8,393 bases of DNA from Gemmataceae bacterium (lineage in GTDB: Bacteria; Planctomycetota; Planctomycetia; Gemmatales; Gemmataceae): positions 1 through 8,393 of the forward strand of contig JAFMJU010000158.1 in NCBI GenBank assembly GCA_017853285.1, given 5' to 3'. Positions 1 to 6,101 of the stretch are shown here, piece after piece. Made by a program: the position numbers and the translations under genes. Each line of letters begins with the position of its first letter. Positions within the stretch are counted from its first letter, which is position 1. Below the pieces are notes generated by a model. That model saw only the letters and a program-made list of their open reading frames with translations. It was not told where the DNA came from and ran no database searches.

Positions 1-2970
1 ATCGAACACCACGATGGTGTCGTTGACTGAATAACCCACCAAGGTGAGCAGCGCGGCAACGGCGGGAAGGTCAATCTTAAAGTCCTGGATCTGAAAAAGG
101 GACGCAACCACAGGGATATTCGCCAGGTAATGGCAACAGGCGATGATTCCCAGGGTGAAGAACAGGTCATGCACCAGGCAGAGCAGTGCCGCCAAGCCAA
201 ATGTCCAGTTTCCGAACCTTAGCCACAGGTAGAAAACGATCGCGATCCAGCTAGCGACGATAGCCGCCAGCGCCGTGCCCTGGGTCGCCTTCGCCATGGA
301 ACCCGAGAAGTTGTCCAGACGCTCGGGCTGGGGATTTTCGCGATAGGTGGTCTGCGTCGCCTTGAGGGCGCCTTCGGCGATCGGGCCCTCGAGGGGATCG
401 TTGAACACCACCTTCAGGGTCTGATAACGACCGGCCTGGGCTTTGCCCTTCACATCGATGCGCATCTGACGGGCGGCATCCTGCGAGCGGGTTCGCGTGG
501 CATCCAGCGACTGCTTCAGTTCCTTGCTGGCGGTCTCGAGAAGGGCATCGGAACGAAGGCTCTCGCGGAGGATGCGGGACACCTGGTCCGGTGAGACGGC
601 CGCGGAGAACTCCAGATCGGCACCGGTGACGAACCCGCCAGCTCCTTTCTCAACGGCCAGCTTGGTCATCTCCACCTTCTGCAGGTCGGCCCCGAGGAGT
701 TTGCTCACCTCGGCGCCCACCTTGCGGGTGTCGGTCTCGCCGGTGCGCACGGTGAAGAAACGGGTCTTGCCCCCATCGCTATCCTGTTTGTCACTGACAA
801 AAATTTGCTCGATCTTCATCTCGGGCAGGTTGGATCCCTCCAGCTTGCCCCGCAACCAGGCCATGTCGCGCTGTTCGGTGAGCCGACCGGTGTAGGCGGT
901 GCCACCGTTGAAATCGATGTCGAACACCTCCTTGCCGCGGGCGAAGAACAACGCCGCGCCCAGGACCGTCAGCACCACGGTGATGGTGAACATGGCCCAG
1001 CGGATGGCCATGAAGTTGATGCTGGGCCTGGCGAAAAGCTGCATCATGCGCAGGTCGCCGTGGCCCTTGCGGTTGAGGTAGATATCGAAAATGGTGCGGG
1101 TGATGTAAAGCGAGGTGAAAAGGCTGATCACCAAGCCAGCGGTCAGCGAGATGCCGAAGCCCTTCAACTGGTCGTTCCCCACGATGTACAGCACCACCGC
1201 GGTGAAGATGGAGCTGAGGTGGGTGTCGATGATGGTGGGCAGCGTGCGGTCATAACCGTTGCGCAAGGCCAATGCCAATCCGGCGCCTCGTTGCCGCTCC
1301 TCGCGAATGCGCTCGTAAATCAGCACATTGGCGTCCACCGCCATGCCCAGGGTGAGCACCAAACCGGCCAGACCGGGCAAGGTGAAGGTTGCCTGCACCA
1401 GCACCATGAAGGCGATGGTGAGAACCAGGTTGGCGAACAGGGCGATCGAGGCCACCAACCCGGCGAAGCGGTAATAGACCCACATGAACACGAGCACCGC
1501 GACAAATGCCAGTATCACCGCTACGCTTCCGCGGTAGATCGTTTCCTGGCCGAGGGTCGCCCCCATCGTCGCCTCCGACGCGGGGCGTTGATCGAGGGTT
1601 GCCGGCAGGGCCCCGGCGCGCAGCAGGCGGATCAGGTCATCCAGTTCCGCCTGACTGAAGTCGCCGGTGATCTGGCCCGAATCGCTGATGGCGCTGTTGA
1701 GCACCGGGGCGGACTTGACCTGCCCGTCGAGGATGATGGCCAGACGGCGCTGGACATTCTTGCTGGTGATGTCGAAGAAGCGGGTGGCGCCCGCCCCCTT
1801 CAGGGTGAAACCAACCGCGGGCTCGCCCCGGCTTCCCGGCGCGCGATAGACATTCTGCAAATCCTTGCCGGTCACCTCCTGGGTGGGCTCCGGATTGCGG
1901 ACGAGCACGAAATGCTCCATGGTCTTGCCGCCGCGCTGGTCCTCCAGCGAGATAAATGGCGCCCTGCGGAATTGCGGAGGGATATCGCGCCGGTAGATCA
2001 GGAGACCATCGGCCACCTCGGTGGGCTCGTTGGCCTTGTCCAGGATGTATTGTTTGTTTCCGGAGTAGAGGAACCCCTTGCCCATTTCCACCCAGCGGTA
2101 GGTGTGGCGGCCGATTCCCGTGTTGTTCCGAACCTGGAAGAAACGCGGCTTGTCGATGGTCTGGCCATTTTCGAGCTTGATGCTTTCCTTGGGCTCCTCG
2201 GGCGGCTGACCGGGCAGCTTGCGGTCTTCCTTCAGCTTCTTGGCGGGATTGCCGGCAAGCTCCTTGAAATATTCCTTGGCCGCGTCGATCGCCTCGCGAT
2301 CGTCCTGGGCGGTCGCCAGGATGGAGAACTGCAGAAGGCCCTGCTGGGTGATCAGATTTTTGATGGTCTCGATCTGGTTTTGCGAAAGACTTTGCCGCAC
2401 ACCGCCGGCCTTGGCGGAATAGCCGGCGATCAACTCCTGCAACTTCTCGTCGACCGCACCGGCCTCCCGGGCGACAGTCTCCAGACGCACAAGGTCATCG
2501 GTGGCAACATCAAGGATCGGTTGGGCCTTCTCGGCGGGCACCAGGGCCTTGACCCCGGAGACCAGGCTGTCCCAACGGGCCTGGCGGGCCTCGTCCTGCT
2601 TCTCGCCGCCAAAGGGCATCACGATTTCGATGCGGGGCTGATCGCCGGAGATCGGACGAACGATGATGTTGTAAAGGTCGGCCGGGTCGATCCGGCGCTT
2701 GAGCTGGGTGGCCATTTCCTCCAGGCGCGTGCTGATCTCATTGGCGGTGGTGGACTTCTCGTCCAGCTTCACCTCGTAGACCAGCGTGGTACCGCCGGAA
2801 AGATCCACGCCCATCCGGTAAGTCAGGCCCGGACTGCCGGTCTGGTAGTTGCGCCAGGCGACGGCAATGACCAGAAGGGCCAGAACCACCGGCACCACGC
2901 AGGTGAGCACGCGGCCCGCTCCCACACCCATGCCGATGGTTCGTCCGAGACTCTTCAAGAAAGCGTTCAA
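1..2970 (-). CDS. secDF: SecDF protein translocase subunit (SecD-SecF fusion), 3' end outside the window
   Basis: Membrane protein that helps the SecYEG/SecA translocon complete export, using the proton motive force to pull substrates across. The 990 visible codons form one open frame with SecD and SecF fused. A first membrane helix (about residues 20-38) precedes the SecD motif DLSGG (D56-G60). A long periplasmic domain follows, then the SecD helix bundle with GMAVDANVLIYERIREE, in which D546 matches the proton-path aspartate of known SecD. The SecF half starts near 650, with FDIDFNGG at 683-690. The frame leaves the window inside VGYSVNDTIVVFD (978-990), where D984 is the second conserved aspartate. 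The remaining SecF helices are missing. I chose TTG at 2970 because GGAGGG lies 7 bases upstream; the first in-frame ATG (2931) has no good ribosome site. The visible part is already longer than E. coli SecD plus SecF together. It lies 50 bases after yajC, probably in one transcript. Confidence 0.97.
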   Translation of the reverse strand, partial: MNAFLKSLGRTIGMGVGAGRVLTCVVPVVLALLVIAVAWRNYQTGSPGLTYRMGVDLSGGTTLVYEVKLDEKSTTANEISTRLEEMATQLKRRIDPADLYNIIVRPISGDQPRIEIVMPFGGEKQDEARQARWDSLVSGVKALVPAEKAQPILDVATDDLVRLETVAREAGAVDEKLQELIAGYSAKAGGVRQSLSQNQIETIKNLITQQGLLQFSILATAQDDREAIDAAKEYFKELAGNPAKKLKEDRKLPGQPPEEPKESIKLENGQTIDKPRFFQVRNNTGIGRHTYRWVEMGKGFLYSGNKQYILDKANEPTEVADGLLIYRRDIPPQFRRAPFISLEDQRGGKTMEHFVLVRNPEPTQEVTGKDLQNVYRAPGSRGEPAVGFTLKGAGATRFFDITSKNVQRRLAIILDGQVKSAPVLNSAISDSGQITGDFSQAELDDLIRLLRAGALPATLDQRPASEATMGATLGQETIYRGSVAVILAFVAVLVFMWVYYRFAGLVASIALFANLVLTIAFMVLVQATFTLPGLAGLVLTLGMAVDANVLIYERIREERQRGAGLALALRNGYDRTLPTIIDTHLSSIFTAVVLYIVGNDQLKGFGISLTAGLVISLFTSLYITRTIFDIYLNRKGHGDLRMMQLFARPSINFMAIRWAMFTITVVLTVLGAALFFARGKEVFDIDFNGGTAYTGRLTEQRDMAWLRGKLEGSNLPEMKIEQIFVSDKQDSDGGKTRFFTVRTGETDTRKVGAEVSKLLGADLQKVEMTKLAVEKGAGGFVTGADLEFSAAVSPDQVSRILRESLRSDALLETASKELKQSLDATRTRSQDAARQMRIDVKGKAQAGRYQTLKVVFNDPLEGPIAEGALKATQTTYRENPQPERLDNFSGSMAKATQGTALAAIVASWIAIVFYLWLRFGNWTFGLAALLCLVHDLFFTLGIIACCHYLANIPVVASLFQIQDFKIDLPAVAALLTLVGYSVNDTIVVFD

Positions 2971-2977
2971 GAATCCA

Positions 2978-3001
2978 CCCTCCGCGCGGTTCACACCGCG
3001 C
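2978..3001 (-). promoter_or_regulatory. Shine-Dalgarno of secDF with an abutting GUGA-loop hairpin
   Basis: On the minus strand, GCGCGGT (3001-2995) and ACCGCGC (2990-2984) form a perfect 7-bp GC-rich stem closed by the loop GTGA, a GNRA-type tetraloop in RNA. The next bases are GGAGGG (2983-2978), the best ribosome-binding sequence for the TTG start at 2970. The hairpin therefore touches the ribosome site without covering it. No U-run follows, so it is unlikely to be a terminator. It may stabilise the secDF message, set its translation relative to yajC, or be chance. The pairing is seen; the role is inferred. Confidence 0.45.
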
Positions 3002-3020
3002 CACAATCACCCTTGAATCG

Positions 3021-3380
3021 TTATGCTTCCCCGGCCTTGGCGGCATCCCCGGGGCTGACCTTCCGCATGATCGCGGTCCGTGTCACACGCACCTTGACAT
3101 TGTCATCGATCTTCAATGTCAGCTCATCGCCATTCTCGCCAATGGCCACAATGGTGCCGTAGATGCCGCCCACCGTCAGTACCTTGTCGTTCTTCTGCAG
3201 GCTGTCCAGCAGCTTCTGTTTTTCCTGCTTTTCCCTTCGGCCCTGGCGGAACAGCATCAAGACCAGCATTCCGCCGAACAGCAGGATGGGCACCTGGTTC
3301 CACCAAGCGGGCTGGGAGGCACCCGGGCCCTCGGTGGGGCGCGGAGGTTCAGGAGCGGTTTGTCCCTCCTGCATGATCAT
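3021..3380 (-). CDS. yajC: YajC, accessory subunit of the Sec translocon
   Basis: Small single-span membrane protein that associates with SecDF and the SecYEG/YidC holotranslocon. The 119 residues show a proline-rich N-terminus, one helix at about 29-45, then a basic, Gln/Lys-rich stretch (RQGRREKQEKQK). The family core follows, with NDKVLTVGGIYGTI (64-77) and a small beta domain ending near residue 106. Length is typical of the family. The ATG at 3380 is preferred over the ATG two codons later because AGGGGG (3392-3387) is 6 bases upstream of it. The gene sits between tgt and secDF in the usual bacterial order, which supports the name more than the poorly conserved sequence does. The N-terminal segment before the helix (about 28 residues) is longer and more proline-rich than in the short enterobacterial protein. 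Confidence 0.94.
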   Translation of the reverse strand: MIMQEGQTAPEPPRPTEGPGASQPAWWNQVPILLFGGMLVLMLFRQGRREKQEKQKLLDSLQKNDKVLTVGGIYGTIVAIGENGDELTLKIDDNVKVRVTRTAIMRKVSPGDAAKAGEA

Positions 3381-3464
3381 CCACTGCCCCCTGAAAACAA
3401 AAAAAACGCACCGGAGGCCCTAATTGACCCCCGAAAGCGGCATATCGCGCGGCAAAGACTCACC
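3381..3464 (-). other. tgt-yajC spacer with an A8/T8 run
   Basis: This 84-base gap is the largest within the minus-strand cluster. It contains the yajC Shine-Dalgarno (3392-3387) and a run of eight T on the coding strand (3406-3399). I could not find a stable GC-rich stem directly before the T run, so I do not call a terminator, and I see no convincing -35/-10 pair. The genes on either side are most simply read as one transcript, although a weak internal promoter is not excluded. Confidence 0.4.
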
Positions 3465-4574
3465 TTACGGTGTTCTTTCCAGGCAGACAAGCCACTCTGA
3501 AGCCCAGGAACGGAAGGCCCCCTGGCCAATTGCTTCCCGCGCCTCGTGCATTAGCTTTTGATAAAACCACAAGTTATGAAGACTTAGAAGCATTGGCCCA
3601 AGCATTTCTTCAGCAGCAAAAAGATGATGAAGGTATGCTCGGCTATACCCTGTGCAGCATGGGCAAGGGCACCCCTCCTCCAGTGGGGAGGGATCATCCC
3701 GGTGGCGCGCGTTGCGCAGACGGACCTCGCCGCTTTTGGTGTAGGCCGAGGCGTTGCGGCCGTTGCGCGTGGGGAGCACGCAGTCGAACATATCGATCCC
3801 GGCGGCGATACCGGCGATCAGGTCCTGGGGCCGACCGACCCCCATGAGGTAACGAGGTTTGTCGGCCGGCAGGCAGGCGGCGCATGGAGGCAGGGCCTTG
3901 GCCATGGCCTCGGGCGATTCGCCGACACTAAAGCCACCCAGGGCATATCCGGGAAAGTCCATCGCCACCAACTCGGCCGCGCAATCGGCCCGGGCGTTCA
4001 AATCCAGGCCCCCTTGCACAATCGCGAACAGTGCCTGGTCAACCCGTGTGGCGGCATTCTGGCAGCGCTTGGCCCACAAAAGGGTGCGCCGAATCGCTTC
4101 ACGCATTTCCTCGGGTGAGCACCCCGCCGGAGGGCAAACATCCAGGACCATGGCGATATCCGAGCCCAGGTTTTCCTGGATCTGGACAGCCCGTTCCGGG
4201 GTCAGGTCGATCAGGCTGCCATCCAGATGGGAACGGAATTTCACGCCGGAATCGCTAACCACCCGACGCTCGGCCAGGCTGAAAACCTGGTAACCGCCGG
4301 AATCTGTCAGAATGGCGTGCGGCCAATTCATGAAACGATGCAAGCCGCCCAGGCGGGCCACACGCTCGTCCCCGGGTCGAAGGGCCAGATGGTAGGTGTT
4401 TGCCAGAAGGATCCGGCTCCCCGAATCCTCAACCTGGAAGGGATAGATACCCTTCACGGTTCCCACCGTCCCGACGGGCATGAAAGCGGGGGTTTCCACC
4501 TCGCCATGAGGCGTGAAAAGGCGGCCCAAGCGGGCCGCCCCATCGGTTTTCAGGCAAGAGTGTCGGATCGCCAT
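3465..4574 (-). CDS. tgt: tRNA-guanine transglycosylase (queuosine pathway)
   Basis: Cytoplasmic enzyme that exchanges guanine 34 for preQ1 in the anticodon of Tyr, His, Asn and Asp tRNAs, a step in queuosine synthesis. The 369-residue protein is full length (E. coli 375). DSGGYQ (91-96) holds the general base D91. D264 in FDCVLPTR is the nucleophile by homology. VQGG (186-189) and GGFSVGE (213-219) line the base pocket. Zinc ligands are C302, C304, C307 and H333, in the family's CxCxxC plus His spacing. Y95, C147 and V217 match the Zymomonas mobilis residues Y106, C158 and V233, as expected for a preQ1-using bacterial enzyme. One oddity is DVC at 145-147 where E. coli and Z. mobilis have DEC. 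The ATG at 4574 begins the conserved N-terminus; its Shine-Dalgarno is weak, and longer in-frame starts would overlap the upstream gene. It begins 49 bases after the TPR/alpha-CTD gene. Confidence 0.98.
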   Translation of the reverse strand: MAIRHSCLKTDGAARLGRLFTPHGEVETPAFMPVGTVGTVKGIYPFQVEDSGSRILLANTYHLALRPGDERVARLGGLHRFMNWPHAILTDSGGYQVFSLAERRVVSDSGVKFRSHLDGSLIDLTPERAVQIQENLGSDIAMVLDVCPPAGCSPEEMREAIRRTLLWAKRCQNAATRVDQALFAIVQGGLDLNARADCAAELVAMDFPGYALGGFSVGESPEAMAKALPPCAACLPADKPRYLMGVGRPQDLIAGIAAGIDMFDCVLPTRNGRNASAYTKSGEVRLRNARHRDDPSPLEEGCPCPCCTGYSRAYLHHLFAAEEMLGPMLLSLHNLWFYQKLMHEAREAIGQGAFRSWASEWLVCLERTP

Positions 4575-4590
4575 GGCGCTGGATCGGCGA

Positions 4591-4609
4591 CTTGGCCCTG
4601 AAAGCCAAG
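4591..4609 (-). other. Small inverted repeat between the TPR/alpha-CTD gene and tgt
   Basis: CTTGGC and GCCAAG form a perfect 6-bp stem with a 7-base loop in the 49-base gap before tgt. There is no T run after it, so it is not a standard intrinsic terminator. It lies just upstream of a tgt start that has no clear Shine-Dalgarno, so a modest effect on tgt translation is possible. It may equally be chance. Confidence 0.25.
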
Positions 4610-4623
4610 GCAACCGGACTGCG

Positions 4624-5943
4624 TCACTCGCCGCGCAGATTGAGGCCGCGCTCACGCAGCTTCTCGCGCACCTCGTTGAGCGAGGTGACGCCAAAGTTGC
4701 GGGCCTCCATCAAATCCTCGGCAGACTTGCTCACCAGTTCAGCGATGCTGCTCAAGCCCAGGCGATTCATGCACTTGCGGGCGCGCACGGAAAGCTGCAG
4801 GTCGGAGACGGGAGCAGCCAGCTTCAACTGGTCTTCCTCGCTCAGTTCCCCGACAGGCCGGTAGGACGACCCATCGCCACCCGCTTCCAGGGATTGCCCC
4901 AGACGCAGGCCCTTGGCGGCCAGCATCTCGTTGATTTCCACGAGCGAGGTCTCGCCGAAATTCTTGCTGGTTAGGAGCTGGTCCTCGGTGACGCGGGTCA
5001 AATCGCCCAAGGTCTTGATGTTGAGGCGCTTGAGGCAGTTCCGTGCACGGACCGAAAGCTCGAAATCGTTGACCGAGATTTCGAAAACTTGGGCCATTTG
5101 TGGATCGGACAGGGCGTCATCGTGGGCCACCACCATCGTCTGGCTGGCCAAGGCGTCCTTCACATACAGGCGGGCTCGCTCGTCGGAAGGATTGCTGTGG
5201 AGAACAGCCTTAAAGCAGTCGTGCGCCTTGTCATAGCGCCCCATATCTTCGTAAAGAATTCCCAGGTTCGTCAGGGTTCCCACATGGACTGGGGGGTTGT
5301 TCCGGCACTTCTCGTAAAGTGAAAGCGCCTCGTCATCATTTCCAGCTTGATCATTCAGCATTGCCAGCTGGAAAAGGGCACCCGAGTGATTGGGGTCAAA
5401 CTTGACGGCTTTCTCCAAAGAGTCGGCCCCCTCCAGCTTGTTCCCTTCCTGCAGGCGAAGCTGACCGAGTTGGAAATGGAACTCGGCGGAGTGGCTGGCC
5501 AAATCCTTGTGCTTTTCCAAAAGGTCGCCGGCTTCCTTGATCTTTCCCAACTGGCGCTGGACACCGGCACGCTGCAGGTTGACCTGGCTGGCGTTGTAGC
5601 CGGCTTTCTCGGCCTTATCAAAGGCGGCAAGGGCCTCCTGGTACTTCTCGCGGGAGGCCTGGATACGGCCTTGGTAGAAGGCGGCCAAGGCTCCGTCAGC
5701 CTGACCCAGATGGTCAACCGCTTCCCTGGGATGACCCAGGAAATACAGGGAAATTCCAAGCTTCAGGTGAATCTTGCTCGCGGCAGGGCCAGAGACAGTG
5801 GCAAGGCGCTTTTTCAGGGTGTCGGCGGCGTCACGCAGCACCTTGTACTGGGCCTTGTCCGTGATCAGCCCGTTCCGCAATTGCTGAACGGTGCCGGCAT
5901 CACAGTCTTCCTTCTCGACCATCAAAACCTTCAGGTCGATCAT
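4624..5943 (-). CDS. TPR protein with two tandem RNA polymerase alpha C-terminal domains
   Basis: A 439-residue protein of unknown function, predicted cytoplasmic (no signal peptide or membrane helix). About six TPR-like helical repeats span residues 55-255; the clearest are near 87-116, 153-184, 187-218 and 221-254. Two RpoA-type C-terminal domains follow, at about 288-350 and 376-437, joined by a 25-residue linker. In RpoA this helix-hairpin-helix module binds UP-element DNA and activators. The first copy keeps R299, N302 and C303 of the E. coli 265 determinant (R265, N268, C269). The second has R387, K390 and C391, so Asn is replaced by Lys. Both have Thr (T332, T420) where E. coli has K298. 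There is no RpoA N-terminal assembly domain, so this is not the polymerase alpha subunit, although automated annotation may call it that. I recall similar proteins across planctomycetes. The ATG at 5943 has AGGGG 7 bases upstream. As first gene of the cluster, it may bind DNA or a transcription partner; this is inference. Confidence 0.9.
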   Translation of the reverse strand: MIDLKVLMVEKEDCDAGTVQQLRNGLITDKAQYKVLRDAADTLKKRLATVSGPAASKIHLKLGISLYFLGHPREAVDHLGQADGALAAFYQGRIQASREKYQEALAAFDKAEKAGYNASQVNLQRAGVQRQLGKIKEAGDLLEKHKDLASHSAEFHFQLGQLRLQEGNKLEGADSLEKAVKFDPNHSGALFQLAMLNDQAGNDDEALSLYEKCRNNPPVHVGTLTNLGILYEDMGRYDKAHDCFKAVLHSNPSDERARLYVKDALASQTMVVAHDDALSDPQMAQVFEISVNDFELSVRARNCLKRLNIKTLGDLTRVTEDQLLTSKNFGETSLVEINEMLAAKGLRLGQSLEAGGDGSSYRPVGELSEEDQLKLAAPVSDLQLSVRARKCMNRLGLSSIAELVSKSAEDLMEARNFGVTSLNEVREKLRERGLNLRGE

Positions 5944-6101
5944 CCCCACACCCCTGATTGCAAAATAGATAAAAGAACGGCAGCCCCGTTGGTGGGCTCC
6001 GTTCGCCACAATCCGATAAGCTGTTTTTACCGGTCTTGGGAACCAATGGGCAAGACAAGTCTGGATCTCGGCCTGCTTCAACCCTTTTCATCCAAGTTGT
6101 C
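5944..6101. other. Divergent intergenic region between the tgt-sec cluster and the methyltransferase gene
   Basis: This 158-base spacer should hold the promoters for both directions. It is more AT-rich than the flanking genes. On the minus side, AGGGG (5955-5951) is the ribosome site of the TPR/alpha-CTD gene, and a T-rich patch lies at about 5961-5975. A 5-bp inverted repeat, AGCCC/GGGCT, sits at 5982-5998. On the plus side GATAAG (6015-6020) is the only -10-like word I see, without a good -35 partner. No promoter can be placed with confidence, and I see no riboswitch or tRNA. Confidence 0.5.

Noticed and set aside
2738..3046. A minus-strand frame bridging the end of yajC and the start of secDF, considered as a leader peptide
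   Set aside because: It overlaps both genes in a different frame, is Arg/Gly/His-rich like other shadows, has no ribosome site, and does not resemble known arrest peptides.
805..3162. A 785-codon plus-strand open frame opposite secDF and part of yajC
   Set aside because: It is the antisense shadow of secDF. Its predicted protein is Gly/His/Gln/Asp-rich low-complexity sequence with no domain, while the minus strand gives a continuous SecDF with all key motifs. Codon bias in GC-rich genes often leaves the opposite strand open.
4575..4694. N-terminal extension of tgt by 40 codons
   Set aside because: The extra residues are Ser/Arg/Ala-rich, overlap the end of the upstream gene and lie outside the conserved Tgt N-terminus, so ATG 4574 is used.
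4624..5943. Annotation as the RNA polymerase alpha subunit (rpoA)
   Set aside because: Only the C-terminal module is present, twice. The N-terminal dimerisation and assembly domain is replaced by TPR repeats, and the neighbours are not the ribosomal-protein genes usual for rpoA.
5944..6081. N-terminal extension of the TPR/alpha-CTD protein by 46 codons
   Set aside because: The extension would read through the divergent spacer from a start without a ribosome site, while ATG 5943 has AGGGG at good spacing.
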